Shown: positions 1-9,833, counted from the first letter of the stretch. The stretch is 64,000 nucleotides of DNA from Chryseobacterium sp. (GCA_027492795.1 JAPUEB010000006.1:186001-250000), one strand, 5' to 3'. Notes: generated from the sequence alone by a model not told the origin. Program-made: numbers and translations.

Positions 1-298
1 TGGTGACATTATAAGTTAGAAATTTTAAATCAGGCAATTGTGTATAAACGTCATTTTTCATGTAATCGCCATCGATTTGGAAACCCCAGTTGTTCCAAAA
101 TTTGTTGATGGAAAGTCCACCCATCATTCCGCCTTTGTATTTTATGTACTTGAAGTCGTGCTTGTAGGTTGGGAAATCGTAACCTACTCTTCCTGAAATT
201 TGCCAGTAGCTATTCAGGTTGTCTGTCGTTTGTGCTTTTAGAACCTGTGCAAAACTGATGATCATCATCAGTAAAATGCATAAAAGATTTTTTTTCAT
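1..298 (-). CDS. outer-membrane beta-barrel protein, N-terminal part (cut by window edge)
   Basis: The frame opens at 298 on the minus strand and runs off the window after 99 codons. The first about 22 residues are a Sec signal peptide (MKKNLLCILLMMIISF, then AQVLKAQ). The mature part begins QTTDNLNSYWQISGRVGYDF and alternates aromatic and small residues (GGLSINKFWNNWGFQIDGDY), as in the first strands of an OmpA/OmpX-type barrel. An OmpA-family protein is the likeliest identity, but the C-terminus that would show a peptidoglycan-binding domain is outside the window. Confidence 0.75.
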   Translation of the reverse strand, partial: MKKNLLCILLMMIISFAQVLKAQTTDNLNSYWQISGRVGYDFPTYKHDFKYIKYKGGMMGGLSINKFWNNWGFQIDGDYMKNDVYTQLPDLKFLTYNVT

Positions 299-560
299 TG
301 TTCGATTTTTTAAAATTCTTTACCAAAGGTGGGGACTCTAAAAATCAAAAAAGAAAAAATCAAGGGAACGGACAGTTTTAGAAAGAATTCGTTAAAATCT
401 CTTAAAAAAAGTTAATTTTTTACGATATTTTTAATGATTATGTTAAATTCAATAATCTGATGCCGAAATGAAATTCGATAGAGTACGATTTGCTGCTGAA
501 TATTTTTCAGCAAGTTGCACTTTGATTTATGCAACGAAATCAAAGATTACACGAAGTCAA

Positions 561-584
561 TGCACGAATCAATTCATTCGTGCA
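561..584. repeat. CACGAAT-type hairpin, copy 1
   Basis: TGCACGAAT, 6-nt loop, ATTCGTGCA, with perfect 9-bp arms. It lies just beyond the 3' end of the doxX-like gene. Longer versions of the same motif occur at 16641-16682 and 53271-53310. The rest of the gap at 299-607 shows only AT-rich sequence. Confidence 0.7.
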
Positions 585-607
585 AAAAATAGTTGAAAAT
601 TTGAAGT

Positions 608-979
608 TTAGTTGAAAATTCCTTTCAACTTCTCCCGATTATCCCAAAGCATCCAAAGGTTTATTAAAAATAAGACGCCTGCAATGGGCAATCCTGTAGG
701 ATCGTGAGTGAAAAGATGCGCCAAAATCCCAATCATTATAGGGAAAATAATGAGAGCGCCCAAAGTTCTGGTTTTTGGGAAAATAAATAAAAGACCACCA
801 AGAAATTCAGCAATTCCAACCAATGGCATTAACCAACCAATTTTTCCAAATGCTGAAAAAATTTCCTGTTGTTCTGGCGTTAGTTTTGGCATCGGCATAT
901 AATGCAGAAATTTGTCTAAACCTGCGTTAATAAACATTAATCCGAAAAGAGCGGCGACGATTTGTTTAACGATTTTCAT
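608..979 (-). CDS. DoxX family membrane protein
   Basis: A 123-aa protein with four hydrophobic segments (roughly residues 5-24, 48-68, 73-92 and 98-115). The N-terminal segment with LFGLMFINAGLDKFLHY and the GIAEFLGGLLFIFPKTR stretch are typical of the DoxX/DoxD-like family in Bacteroidota. Proteins of this family are inner-membrane and often linked to redox or oxidative-stress functions; the substrate is unknown. It is transcribed on its own, from a TATTTTTG box at 1002-1009 about 23 bp upstream of the ATG. Confidence 0.85.
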   Translation of the reverse strand: MKIVKQIVAALFGLMFINAGLDKFLHYMPMPKLTPEQQEIFSAFGKIGWLMPLVGIAEFLGGLLFIFPKTRTLGALIIFPIMIGILAHLFTHDPTGLPIAGVLFLINLWMLWDNREKLKGIFN

Positions 980-1001
980 AGTTTTTTAATTTAATATTAA
1001 T

Positions 1002-1009
1002 CAAAAATA
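1002..1009 (-). promoter_or_regulatory. -7 box (TATTTTTG) for the doxX-like gene
   Basis: Exact match to TAnnTTTG on the minus strand, 23 bp upstream of the start codon. Confidence 0.5.
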
Positions 1010-1085
1010 GAAAATAGTTACCGAAATAAAAACCCTTTCCAAATTTACTTGAAAAGGGTCATTATATTTTAAAAAGAAAATTTAA

Positions 1086-3488
1086 TTAATCTAAAGCCAA
1101 ACCAATCACCTCGCTCATTCGATTGACGTAACTGATTTTCAGATTTTTAAGATAATCTTTTTTTATTTCCTCAACATCTTTTCGGTTGGCTTCGCAAAGA
1201 ATCACTTCTTTAATTCCGGCTCTGGTTGCGGCAAGAAGTTTTTCTTTAATTCCGCCTACAGGAAGCACTTTTCCGCGAAGTGTAATTTCGCCAGTCATTG
1301 CGATATGAGATTTTACCTTTTTATTTTTAAAACTTGAAACCATAGAAGTCAGCATCGCAATTCCCGCAGAAGGTCCGTCTTTCGGTGTCGCACCTTCCGG
1401 AACGTGAACGTGGATGTTTTTCTTTTCGATGTCTTCTTCGCTGATTCCGAGTTCTTTATGCTTCGCTTTGATGTATTCTAAAGCAATCGTTGCGGATTCT
1501 TTCATCACCGTTCCAAGATTTCCCGTCATCGTGAGATTTCCTTTTCCGTTGCTCAAAATACTTTCAATAAAAAGTATATCGCCACCAACAGAAGTCCACG
1601 CCAAACCTGTCACAACTCCCGGAACTCCTGTGATTTCCGAAAGACTTTTCGGTCTTGGAACGCCGAGAATTTCATCAATTTTTTGGATAGAAATTTTGGG
1701 GTCGTATTCTTTTTCCATCGCCGTTTGCAGAGCAACCCAACGTGAAATTGCAGCCAATCTTTTTTCCAAACTTCTTACGCCGCTTTCCGAAGTATGAGCG
1801 TCGATAATATGTTTCAGTTCAGGATTTCCGAGTTTAAAAGATGTTGAATCCAAACCGTTTTCGTCCTGTTGTTTTTTAATGAGATGGCGTTTTGCGATTT
1901 CAATTTTTTCCTCTAAAGTATAACCAGCGATTTCAATGATTTCCATTCTATCCAAAAGCGGCGTTTGAATGGTAGAAAGCGTGTTTGCAGTCGCAATAAA
2001 CATCACTTTTGATAAATCGTAACCGTGTTCCAAATAATTATCGTAGAAATTACTATTTTGTTCAGGATCAAGAACTTCCAGAAGCGCAGAACTCGGGTCG
2101 CCGTGAATTCCTTGCCCAATTTTATCAATTTCATCCAAAACAATCACAGGATTGGACGTTCCCGATTTTTTGATGGACTGCAAAATTCTTCCCGCCATTG
2201 CTCCGATATACGTTTTTCGGTGTCCGCGAATTTCGGATTCATCGTGAAGACCGCCTAAAGAAACTCTTACGTATTTTCTTCCAAGTGCGTCTGCAACGGA
2301 TTTTCCAAGCGAAGTTTTTCCAACTCCGGGAGGACCAACCAAACACAAAATCGGCGATTTCATATTGTTTTTCAGTTTCAGAACCGCCATATGTTCCAAA
2401 ATTCTTTTTTTGATGTCTTCCAAACCAAAATGCGCTTTATCAAGCACTTTTTCGGCTTTTATAATGTTGAAAATGTCTTTGGAATAATTTCCCCAAGGTA
2501 AATCTGTGAAAAAATCTAAGTAATTTCTCTGAACATTGTAGTCGGGCGAATTTGGATGCTGTCGTTGAAGTCGATTCAGCTCTTTTTCAAAATGTTGCGC
2601 AACTTCCTCGTTCCAATTGAGTTTTTTGGCTTTTTCTCGAAGCTCTTCTGCATCGCTTTCTGCACCACCACCCAATTCTTCCTGAATGGTTTTCATCTGC
2701 TGATTCAGAAAATATTCGCGCTGGTTTTTATCGAGTTCCTTATTGGTTTTTTGATGAATTTGGTTGCGGAGTTCGAGTTTTCTGTAGTCGTCGTGCATCC
2801 ATTCATAGAGTTTTTCTGCTCTCTTCATCAAACTTTTTTCCTCCAGAAGAACCTGTTTTTTATCTGCGGTAAAATTGGCGTTCGTGCAGATAAAATTCAG
2901 TAAATCCTCATTATCAGGCATATTTTTGATGGCAAAACTTGCTGCATTCGGAATATTCGGGTCGAGATTGATGATTTTTTGCGCCAAATCTTTAATGTTT
3001 TCCATTAAAGCCTCAAATTCCTCAACATTTTTTGCCGGAACATCCTTAAGTTTGATTATTTCTGCCCTGAAATAGGGTTTTACCGCTTTGAAATTTTTTA
3101 TTTTGAACCTTCCAAAACCTTTTGTAATAGCCGTAATATTCCCTTCCGGAAGCTTTACGATTTTTACAATTTTCGCCAAAGTTCCTACTGCGCAAAGATC
3201 GGCTTCCAAAGGATTTTCCACATTTGGATTTTTTTGGCTGATGATTCCAATAAATTCATTGTTCTTCTGCGCTTCTTCCAAAAGTTGAATCGACGTTTTT
3301 CTTCCTGCGGTAATCGGTATCACCACATTTGGAAACATCACCATATTTCTTACAGGAAGTATCGGGAAGATTTTTTGATCTTTATTTTCTTGGGTTTCCA
3401 TGAAGTCGTTAAGGTTTATTTCTTCGGTTACAATGCTGAAACCTTCATCCATCACATCTTCAAAATTCATTTCTTCAAATTCGTTCAT
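1086..3488 (-). CDS. lon: ATP-dependent protease Lon (LonA)
   Basis: An 800-aa LonA, full length for the family. The N-terminal substrate-binding domain starts at [15 protein letters not shown] (about residue 41). A coiled-coil linker is followed by the AAA+ module with Walker [10 protein letters not shown] near residue 384 and Walker [11 protein letters not shown]. The C-terminal protease domain carries the catalytic Ser-Lys dyad: Ser707 in PKDGPSAG and Lys750 in GGIKEKLL. Lon degrades misfolded and regulatory proteins in the cytoplasm. The gene is single, divergent from the ppiD-like gene. A 17-bp palindrome lies 13 bp upstream of its ATG (separate entry). Confidence 0.98.
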   Translation of the reverse strand: MNEFEEMNFEDVMDEGFSIVTEEINLNDFMETQENKDQKIFPILPVRNMVMFPNVVIPITAGRKTSIQLLEEAQKNNEFIGIISQKNPNVENPLEADLCAVGTLAKIVKIVKLPEGNITAITKGFGRFKIKNFKAVKPYFRAEIIKLKDVPAKNVEEFEALMENIKDLAQKIINLDPNIPNAASFAIKNMPDNEDLLNFICTNANFTADKKQVLLEEKSLMKRAEKLYEWMHDDYRKLELRNQIHQKTNKELDKNQREYFLNQQMKTIQEELGGGAESDAEELREKAKKLNWNEEVAQHFEKELNRLQRQHPNSPDYNVQRNYLDFFTDLPWGNYSKDIFNIIKAEKVLDKAHFGLEDIKKRILEHMAVLKLKNNMKSPILCLVGPPGVGKTSLGKSVADALGRKYVRVSLGGLHDESEIRGHRKTYIGAMAGRILQSIKKSGTSNPVIVLDEIDKIGQGIHGDPSSALLEVLDPEQNSNFYDNYLEHGYDLSKVMFIATANTLSTIQTPLLDRMEIIEIAGYTLEEKIEIAKRHLIKKQQDENGLDSTSFKLGNPELKHIIDAHTSESGVRSLEKRLAAISRWVALQTAMEKEYDPKISIQKIDEILGVPRPKSLSEITGVPGVVTGLAWTSVGGDILFIESILSNGKGNLTMTGNLGTVMKESATIALEYIKAKHKELGISEEDIEKKNIHVHVPEGATPKDGPSAGIAMLTSMVSSFKNKKVKSHIAMTGEITLRGKVLPVGGIKEKLLAATRAGIKEVILCEANRKDVEEIKKDYLKNLKISYVNRMSEVIGLALD

Positions 3489-3500
3489 AATATAAAAAGG

Positions 3501-3517
3501 AATGACAAAGTGTCATT
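3501..3517. promoter_or_regulatory. palindrome in the lon leader/promoter
   Basis: AATGACA-AAG-TGTCATT, perfect 7-bp arms, 13 bp before the lon start. On the minus strand the centre reads ACACTTTGTC, which overlaps a weak -7-like ...CTTTG. It could be a repressor operator or a leader hairpin; nothing in the sequence decides between them. Confidence 0.35.
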
Positions 3518-3749
3518 TTATTGAATTAAAAATCAGGCAAAATTCAAAACAACTGTAGAATTCCGCTTTGATAAGGGTGTTTTAAGGAAGTTTCTCAATA
3601 GTTGTGCCATTGGTTTTTCACGAAAAAAAGCGGTCAAATTTACCTTAAATAATATGTTTCACGATAAAATTAGGAAAATTGGGTTTAAATTTTAGTAATC
3701 TCTTAAAAATGTGTATTTTCGCAGACTGATAAAAATACTTAAAAATAAG

Positions 3750-5888
3750 ATGGCAATTTTAGGAGAAATAAGAAAAAGACCAATTTTATTGATGGGGATT
3801 ATTGCCCTTGCATTATTAGCATTCTTGGTAAATCCTGATACTTTCGACAAACTTTTCGGGAAAGATCCCATGGTTTTTGGCAAAGTAAATGGTGAAAAAA
3901 TTACGCGTGAAGAATACAATGATCAACTTTTCGTTTTGCAGCAACAGGCTGAACAGCAAGGTCAACCCGCTTTTGGCTTGGAAGAGCAAGCTTGGCAAAT
4001 GATGGTGCAGAGCAAACTCATCAAACAGCAGTTTGAAAAAATGGGTTTCAAGATGACTGATGATTTTTTCTGGAGCCAAATTCAGTTTGACCCAATGTTT
4101 GCGCAAAATCCTCAAAATTTTGATGAAAAGGGAAACTTTAAGCTTCAAGAAATTAAAAAGCAGGTAGAAGAACTAAAGAATAATGATAACGCCGCAGCTT
4201 ACAGCCAATGGATGAAAACAAGAAGATCTATTGAATACCGGATGATGGCAAGAGAATTATTCTCTAATATTTCTTCCGGAGTTACCACAGGTAAGAAGGA
4301 AGTAGAGGAGATGATGAAACAGCGCGATAATCTTGCAGATATAGATTACGTGAAGGTAGATTACACATCATTTCTTCAGAAAAATCCAATTAAAGTTACG
4401 GCTGAAGACATTTCCAGCTACATCAAGCAATATCCTAATACCTACAAGGCGGAACCAAGCGTAAATTTGGGTGTCGTGTTTTTCCCAGCGCAACCAAGTA
4501 AGGCTGATGAAGCTGCAAAATTAAAAGAAATTACAACGCTGCTTTCCGGAGGCCCAAATTCTTCAGAGTCTTTTCAAAAAAACGCCAGCGATTCCATGTT
4601 TGTAATGCTGAATTCGGATATGCCTTTTGATAATAGATATTTGGGAGAAAATCAAATTCCTCCAAGTATTAAAGATTGGGTGAAAAGTGCTGCACCAGGA
4701 CAAATTACTGGTCCCTACAAAGAACAGAACGTTTATGTTCTTACAAAGCTTTTGAGCAAAAAACCATCTGATTCTGTTCTCTCGAAACACATCTTAATTG
4801 CCTACAAAGGAGCTGAACGTTCCACTGCGAGTAGAACGAAAGAACAGGCAAAGAAGACAGCAGATAGTTTGTATGCAATAATTAAAGGAAATCCGGCTGC
4901 ATTTGCAGAAGGCTTGAAGATTTCTGATGAACCAGGAGCTGTAGAAAGAAACGGAAGCGTTGGTTGGGTAACTCCATCCTCTCCTTTTGATCCAGGATAT
5001 TTGAACTTTTTGATGACGAATCCTAAAGGCGCAACTGGAGTTCAAGAATCCAATTTCGGGTACCACATCATCAATATTGAAGATAAAAAAGCAGGTACAA
5101 TGGGCTATAAGCTTGCAAATGTTGTAAAAGCAATTGCGCCATCCGATGCTACTGAAACAGAGATTGATAAAAATGCAAGAAGATTTATCCAGCAAACGCA
5201 AGGAAAATCATTCAACGATTTTGCGAATATTGCAAAAAAATCGAATTTCAATTTCAGCAACCCGAAAAGTTTGAAAAGATTTGAAGGACAAATTCCAGGT
5301 GTAGGAACCAGCAAAGACAGCGAAATTATTGCTTGGGCGTTCGACAAGAAAAGAAGCAAGGGAGATACAGAGTTTTTCGTTGTAGAAGGAACTGGAGACA
5401 GAGTGGTAGTAATGCTGAACGGAAAACAGGAAAAAGGTCTTGCCGATCCGGAAAATGTAAGAGAACAAGTGGAACCAATTGTAAAAAACCAGCTTGCTGC
5501 CAAGAAAATTATTGAAAAAATAAATGCTGCAAAAGCTTCCGGTTTGGACCAAGTTGCAAAACTTTTTGGATCTACTAAACAAGCCGGACAAATAAATATT
5601 TTGAATCCACAAATTGCTGGCGCAATGGAGCCGAAAGTAGCAGGAGCAGCGTTTGGTGTTGCAAAAGGAAAAGTTTCTAATCCTGTAGAAGGCATGACTG
5701 GAGTTTATGTTCTCGTAAAAAAATCCGAAACATTAAACAAACAACCGGGAGACCTTAAGCAAATGACAGAATCCATCACCGGACAAAATGCCAATATGTT
5801 CGGACAGGCCTTCCTGAAAAGCTTACAGGACAACGCCAAAATCGAAGATTACCGAATCGAAGTTTGGGATAAAGGAAATACCAGATAA
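3750..5888 (+). CDS. PpiD-like membrane-anchored periplasmic foldase (peptidylprolyl isomerase with SurA-N domain)
   Basis: A 712-aa protein. I start at the ATG at 3750 (MAILGEIRKRPILLMG), not at the in-frame GTG at 3711, because the GTG lies in AT-rich promoter-like sequence. One transmembrane helix (about residues 11-30) anchors a large periplasmic part. A SurA-N-like chaperone region (KVNGEKITREEYNDQL...) is followed by a parvulin/rotamase domain at about 342-447 (SKHILIAYKG ... GSVGWVTPSSPFDPGY ... FGYHIINIED) and a long C-terminal helical region. The layout matches PpiD/SurA-type folding factors for outer-membrane and secreted proteins. A strong terminator follows at 5898-5922. Confidence 0.9.
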   Translation: MAILGEIRKRPILLMGIIALALLAFLVNPDTFDKLFGKDPMVFGKVNGEKITREEYNDQLFVLQQQAEQQGQPAFGLEEQAWQMMVQSKLIKQQFEKMGFKMTDDFFWSQIQFDPMFAQNPQNFDEKGNFKLQEIKKQVEELKNNDNAAAYSQWMKTRRSIEYRMMARELFSNISSGVTTGKKEVEEMMKQRDNLADIDYVKVDYTSFLQKNPIKVTAEDISSYIKQYPNTYKAEPSVNLGVVFFPAQPSKADEAAKLKEITTLLSGGPNSSESFQKNASDSMFVMLNSDMPFDNRYLGENQIPPSIKDWVKSAAPGQITGPYKEQNVYVLTKLLSKKPSDSVLSKHILIAYKGAERSTASRTKEQAKKTADSLYAIIKGNPAAFAEGLKISDEPGAVERNGSVGWVTPSSPFDPGYLNFLMTNPKGATGVQESNFGYHIINIEDKKAGTMGYKLANVVKAIAPSDATETEIDKNARRFIQQTQGKSFNDFANIAKKSNFNFSNPKSLKRFEGQIPGVGTSKDSEIIAWAFDKKRSKGDTEFFVVEGTGDRVVVMLNGKQEKGLADPENVREQVEPIVKNQLAAKKIIEKINAAKASGLDQVAKLFGSTKQAGQINILNPQIAGAMEPKVAGAAFGVAKGKVSNPVEGMTGVYVLVKKSETLNKQPGDLKQMTESITGQNANMFGQAFLKSLQDNAKIEDYRIEVWDKGNTR

Positions 5889-5897
5889 TAATATTGT

Positions 5898-5922
5898 AAA
5901 GCGACTTTTTAGTCGCTTTTTT
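5898..5922 (+). terminator. rho-independent terminator of the ppiD-like gene
   Basis: AAAGCGACT, TTTT loop, AGTCGCTTTTTT, directly after the stop codon. Confidence 0.85.
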
Positions 5923-5959
5923 ATTCTATCCATTTTAGGAATTGCACAAATAATTATCT

Positions 5960-5967
5960 TATATTTG
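5960..5967 (+). promoter_or_regulatory. -7 box (TATATTTG) for the MlaD-like gene
   Basis: Exact TAnnTTTG with a TTTA-like -33 about 22 bp upstream; the ATG follows 22 bp later. It probably drives the MlaD and Fe-S genes together. Confidence 0.55.
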
Positions 5968-5989
5968 CTTCATAAATTATACATTTTAA

Positions 5990-6949
5990 ATGAAAATTTC
6001 TAAAGAAATAAAGGCTGGAATCATCGCTTTACTCGCAATAGTTGGCTTCGTGCTGATGTTTCAGTTTATGAAAGGGAAAAGCCTTTTTACAACAGATAAT
6101 ATTTTCTTTGCCAAATACGATAACGTTGAAGGTTTGGAAGCTTCCAGCAAAGTTTCCATCAACGGTCTGAAGGTAGGACAAGTTGATAAAATTATTCCAA
6201 TTACTGCAAAAGACGGTAAAATTCACTTTATCGTACGAATGTTGGTGGATAAAAATTTTGAATTTTCTAAAAAATCAACTGTTGAAATCTTCGAGCCCGG
6301 CTTAATGATGTCCTCCAAAGAAATGCGTATTAACATGGTTTATGATGGACAAAAAGCCGTAGATGGCGATACGCTTCAAGGCGCGTTCAAATTATCTATG
6401 ATCAGCAGTTTGGCTACCGAAGTGAAACCTGTAAAAGATCAACTGCAAGAAGTTTTAAAAAGAGTAGATTCCCTTGCGAACAGCGCAAACAAAGTTCTGG
6501 ACGACAGAAACAGGGCAGAAATTAGAGCTTTATTATTAAATCTGAACAGAACTGTACAAGGTTTTGAAGGAGCATCCAGAAATGCAAACTCTTTAATGAC
6601 AAACAACGATCCGAGACTTCAAAAAGTTTTGGATAATGCAAATATCGCAGTAGTTTCTGCAAATACTGCTGTAGGAAAATATGGAAAACTTGCGGAAAGT
6701 ATTGATACCCAAAAATTGAACTCAACCATTGCAAATTTAGATGCCACAGTTGGAAAACTTAACGTCGTTATTGCGGGAATTGATAGAGGCGAAGGCAGTC
6801 TTGGGAAATTAGCAAAAGATGAAGCGCTTTACAAAAACCTTGAAGACGCGTCCAAAAACCTGAACGATTTGGTTCTCGACCTTAAAACAAATCCAAAAAG
6901 ATATCTGAATTTCTCCGTTTTTGGGAAAAACAACAGTACAAAAGAATAA
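5990..6949 (+). CDS. MlaD family (MCE domain) lipid-transfer protein
   Basis: A 319-aa protein with one N-terminal transmembrane helix (about residues 9-27, GIIALLAIVGFVLMF). An MCE/MlaD domain follows at about 36-115 (FAKYDNVEGLEASSKVSING, then LKVGQVDKI), then a long helical C-terminal part rich in SANK/NANSL-type sequence. MCE proteins form hexameric rings or tubes that shuttle phospholipids between the inner and outer membrane. No MlaE/MlaF genes lie beside it. It is the first gene of a run (12 bp before the next start) with two Fe-S genes. Confidence 0.88.
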   Translation: MKISKEIKAGIIALLAIVGFVLMFQFMKGKSLFTTDNIFFAKYDNVEGLEASSKVSINGLKVGQVDKIIPITAKDGKIHFIVRMLVDKNFEFSKKSTVEIFEPGLMMSSKEMRINMVYDGQKAVDGDTLQGAFKLSMISSLATEVKPVKDQLQEVLKRVDSLANSANKVLDDRNRAEIRALLLNLNRTVQGFEGASRNANSLMTNNDPRLQKVLDNANIAVVSANTAVGKYGKLAESIDTQKLNSTIANLDATVGKLNVVIAGIDRGEGSLGKLAKDEALYKNLEDASKNLNDLVLDLKTNPKRYLNFSVFGKNNSTKE

Positions 6950-6961
6950 TTTTCATAAAAT

Positions 6962-8302
6962 ATGCAGTATTTAGACAATATTTTATTTGTAATCCTCCTG
7001 ATTGCAGGTTTTGGGCTATTTTATAAAAGTCTGAAAGAAATTTACCGCAATATCTACCTTGCAAAACCAATCAACCGTTGCGACCATAAAAAAGAGCGAT
7101 GGAACACAATGTTCAATATCGCTTTGGGACAGGGAAAAATGGGAGCTCGTCCAGTTGCGGGTTTTCTGCATGTTTTGGTTTACGTAGGTTTCGTAATCAT
7201 CAATATCGAATTGCTTGAAATTATTGTGGACGGTATTTTCGGAACACATCGTTTCTTGGCTTCAATAATGGGAAATACGCTTTACTCTATTTTTACTGCA
7301 ACATTAGAAATTTTAGCAATTCTTGTTGTTTTTGCTGTTGTAGTTTTCTTCATCAGAAGAAATTTTTACGGTGTGAAACGTCTTACCATGAAAGAACTTT
7401 TCGGTTGGCCAAAAAACGACGCGAACTGGATTTTGATTATCGAATTTCTTCTAATGATGGCTTTTTTCAAAATGAATTCTTCAGATTTCATCCTTCAAAG
7501 CAGAGGCGTGGAAGGTTATCATCATTTAGGGAGCTTCCCAATCAGCCAACATCTTTTTGTTCCGATTTACGAATGGTTTAATTTCGATAGCGGACTTCTC
7601 ATTTTTGCAGAACGTGCAGCTTGGTGGTTCCATTTCGTGGGGATTTTGTTTTTCATGAATTACCTTTATTATTCCAAGCATTTGCACATTATTTTGGCTT
7701 TTCCGAATACGTGGTATGCAAATTTGAATAAAAAAGGAAAACTCAACAATTTAGAAAGCGTTACCAAAGAAATAAAGTTGATGATGGATCCAAACGCAGA
7801 TCCTTACGCAGCACAACCAGATGCTGATGCAAACGCAGTTCCAGAAAAATTCGGTGCAAACGATATTTTTGATTTAAACAGAGTTCAGTTACTCAACGCT
7901 TATACTTGTACTGAATGTGGACGATGCACCTCGGTTTGTCCGGCGAATATAACCGGCAAAAAACTTTCTCCACGAAAAATCATGATGGATACTCGTGATA
8001 GAATTGAGGAAGTTGGAAAAAATATCAACAAAAACGGAAAATTTGTAGATGACGGCAAAAAACTGCTTGACGACCATATTTCCCGTGAAGAACTTCGCGC
8101 TTGCACCACCTGTAACGCTTGTGTGGAAGCTTGTCCAGTATTAATTGATCCACTTTCCATCATCATCGATTTGCGCAGGTATATGATTATGGAAGAATCA
8201 TCAATGCCGCACGAATGGCAACTAATGCTGAATAATATTGAAAACAACGCCGCTCCGTGGCAATACAACCAAGCCGATCGTTTGAATTGGGCGAATGATT
8301 AA
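6962..8302 (+). CDS. membrane-bound dicluster Fe-S oxidoreductase subunit (HdrD/GlcF-like, N-terminal half)
   Basis: A 446-aa protein. The N-terminal 250 residues hold five hydrophobic segments, like a respiratory gamma-subunit membrane anchor. The C-terminal part has two ferredoxin-type motifs, CTECGRCTSVCP (about residue 316) and CTTCNACVEACP (about residue 380), for two 4Fe-4S clusters. The next gene supplies the CCG-type cysteine-rich half, so the two look like a split HdrD/GlcF/LutA-type electron-transfer unit linked to the quinone pool. The electron donor cannot be told from sequence. It starts 12 bp after the MlaD gene, which suggests co-transcription. Confidence 0.85.
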   Translation: MQYLDNILFVILLIAGFGLFYKSLKEIYRNIYLAKPINRCDHKKERWNTMFNIALGQGKMGARPVAGFLHVLVYVGFVIINIELLEIIVDGIFGTHRFLASIMGNTLYSIFTATLEILAILVVFAVVVFFIRRNFYGVKRLTMKELFGWPKNDANWILIIEFLLMMAFFKMNSSDFILQSRGVEGYHHLGSFPISQHLFVPIYEWFNFDSGLLIFAERAAWWFHFVGILFFMNYLYYSKHLHIILAFPNTWYANLNKKGKLNNLESVTKEIKLMMDPNADPYAAQPDADANAVPEKFGANDIFDLNRVQLLNAYTCTECGRCTSVCPANITGKKLSPRKIMMDTRDRIEEVGKNINKNGKFVDDGKKLLDDHISREELRACTTCNACVEACPVLIDPLSIIIDLRRYMIMEESSMPHEWQLMLNNIENNAAPWQYNQADRLNWAND

Positions 8303-8379
8303 TGTGATGATGAGGTGATGTGTTAATGAAATAATTATAATCTACACATCAAAAAATTAACAAATTAGCAAATCTTAGT

Positions 8380-9159
8380 ATGGATTTCAAGATAAAGACA
8401 ATGGCAGAATACGCTGCCGAAGGAAAAGCACCCGAAGTTTTATTTTTTGTAGGCTGCGCTGGAAGTTTTGACGATAGAGCAAAAAAAATCACCAAAGCGT
8501 TATGCAGAATTTTGCATAAAGTAGGCGTGGAATTTGCCGTTCTTGGTCAGGAAGAAAGCTGCAACGGCGATCCCGCAAAACGCGCCGGAAACGAGTTCGT
8601 TTTCCAAATGATGGCAATGACCAACATTGAAATCATGAACGCTTACGAAGTAAAGAAAATTGTAACGGCTTGTCCGCATTGTTTCAATACTTTAAAAAAC
8701 GAATACCCAAGTTTGGGAGGAAAATACGAGGTAATGCATCACACCCAATTCCTGAAAAAATTGATGGAAGAAGGTCGTTTGAAAATTGAAGGCGGAAAAT
8801 TTGAAGGCAAAAAAATTACTTTTCACGATCCATGTTATCTTGGAAGAGGAAACGGCGAATATGAAGCTCCAAGAGAATTACTCACAAAACTGGATGCAGA
8901 ATTGGTAGAAATGAAGCGCTGCAAGCAAAACGGCTTATGTTGTGGAGCAGGAGGCGCACAAATGTTCAAAGAGCCAGAAAAAGGAAGAATCGACATCAAC
9001 ATTGAAAGAACCGAAGAAGCTCTCGCAGAAAAACCGAACGTTATCGCAACAGGTTGTCCATTCTGTATGACGATGATTACCGATGGCGTAAAACACTTCA
9101 ACAGCGAGGTTCAGGTGAAAGATATCGCCGAACTTTTGGCTGAAACGGAGGATTTGTAG
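8380..9159 (+). CDS. CCG-domain (cysteine-rich) Fe-S protein, partner of the dicluster subunit
   Basis: A 259-aa soluble protein with the two-module pattern of the heterodisulfide-reductase cysteine-rich (CCG) family: FFVGCAGSFDD ... TACPHCFNT in module 1, and DPCYLGRGN ... CCGAGGA ... TGCPFCM in module 2. Such domains bind a non-cubane 4Fe-4S cluster at the site where two-electron chemistry meets the Fe-S relay. It lies 77 bp after the dicluster subunit. The conserved adjacency supports one complex acting on a small hydroxyacid or disulfide-like substrate, which remains unidentified. Confidence 0.87.
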   Translation: MDFKIKTMAEYAAEGKAPEVLFFVGCAGSFDDRAKKITKALCRILHKVGVEFAVLGQEESCNGDPAKRAGNEFVFQMMAMTNIEIMNAYEVKKIVTACPHCFNTLKNEYPSLGGKYEVMHHTQFLKKLMEEGRLKIEGGKFEGKKITFHDPCYLGRGNGEYEAPRELLTKLDAELVEMKRCKQNGLCCGAGGAQMFKEPEKGRIDINIERTEEALAEKPNVIATGCPFCMTMITDGVKHFNSEVQVKDIAELLAETEDL

Positions 9160-9169
9160 AATATAGATA

Positions 9170-9236
9170 CTAGATTTTAGACATCAGACTACAGATTTTT
9201 TTGTCTGATATCTGATATCTAACATCTGAAATCTTA
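9170..9236. repeat. private inverted repeat between the Fe-S gene and the next gene
   Basis: Imperfect arms of the type AGATTTTAGACATCAGAC and GTCTGATATCTGATATC...GAAATCT fold on each other around a T-run. No other copy was seen in the window. Confidence 0.4.
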
Positions 9237-9241
9237 AAACA

Positions 9242-9733
9242 ATGAAAATAGAAGAATCCACAATCGTAGAAACTAACGATTACAGAATAATAATTTATCC
9301 AGCTTCAAGACCTTTCACCGCAAAAGAAAGCAAGGCGATTGCAGAAAAACTTTACGATTTTCTTTCAACTTGGGCGGCACACGGAAAACCGCTTTCCGCT
9401 TCCTTTAAAATTGAAAGAAATCAGTTCATCGTAATTGCGGTAGACGAAGAAAAGGAAATGGCTTCGGGTTGTTCCATTGATTCCTTGGGAAGCGTAATGG
9501 GCGAACTCGACAATGAATTTCAACTCGGACTTTTCGACCGTATGAAGGCAAGTTTTGTGGAAAACGGCGAAATAAAAACTATGAAACTTCAAGATTTCCG
9601 CAAAGGTTTGAAAGAAGGAACGATTTCTCAAGAAATTGAAGTTTTTGATTTTTCAAAATCCACTTATGTTGCCTTTCTATCGGATTTTTTACTTCCTTTA
9701 AAGAGAAGTTGGGCAGGAATTTATGTAGATTAA
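9242..9733 (+). CDS. small conserved Bacteroidota protein, function unknown
   Basis: A 163-aa soluble protein without signal peptide or transmembrane segment. Relatives in flavobacteria are often labelled 'ABC transporter ATPase', but no Walker A (GxxxxGKS/T), signature (LSGGQ) or Walker B motif is present, so that label should not be copied. Visible features are an N-terminal IIYPASRPFTAKESKAIAEKL segment and the stretch IVIAVDEEKEMASGCSIDSLG. A strong terminator ends the unit at 9757-9792. Confidence 0.75.
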   Translation: MKIEESTIVETNDYRIIIYPASRPFTAKESKAIAEKLYDFLSTWAAHGKPLSASFKIERNQFIVIAVDEEKEMASGCSIDSLGSVMGELDNEFQLGLFDRMKASFVENGEIKTMKLQDFRKGLKEGTISQEIEVFDFSKSTYVAFLSDFLLPLKRSWAGIYVD

Positions 9734-9756
9734 AAATAATATTGTAAAAAAGACCA

Positions 9757-9792
9757 CCCTTTCAGCGTTTCAAATCGCTGAAAGGGTTTTTT
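9757..9792 (+). terminator. rho-independent terminator
   Basis: CCCTTTCAGCG, 8-nt loop, CGCTGAAAGGG (perfect 11-bp stem), then six T. It closes the MlaD/Fe-S run. Confidence 0.92.
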
Positions 9793-9809
9793 GTTTGCTG
9801 CAACAACCT

Positions 9810-9817
9810 TATCTTTG
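9810..9817 (+). promoter_or_regulatory. -7 box (TATCTTTG) for the glycan operon
   Basis: Exact TAnnTTTG, with TTTG-like sequence 13-17 bp upstream overlapping the previous terminator tail. It lies inside the longest frame of the glycosyltransferase and so decides its start at 9834. Confidence 0.6.
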
Positions 9818-9833
9818 TAAATCAATACGGAAA

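Noticed and set aside
1414-3524. Several plus-strand frames of 66-127 codons opposite lon
   Set aside because: Mirror frames of the AT-rich Lon coding sequence; lon is complete and highly conserved.
9242-9733. Labelling this protein an ABC transporter ATPase
   Set aside because: No Walker A, Walker B or signature motif is present; the label appears to be inherited without support.
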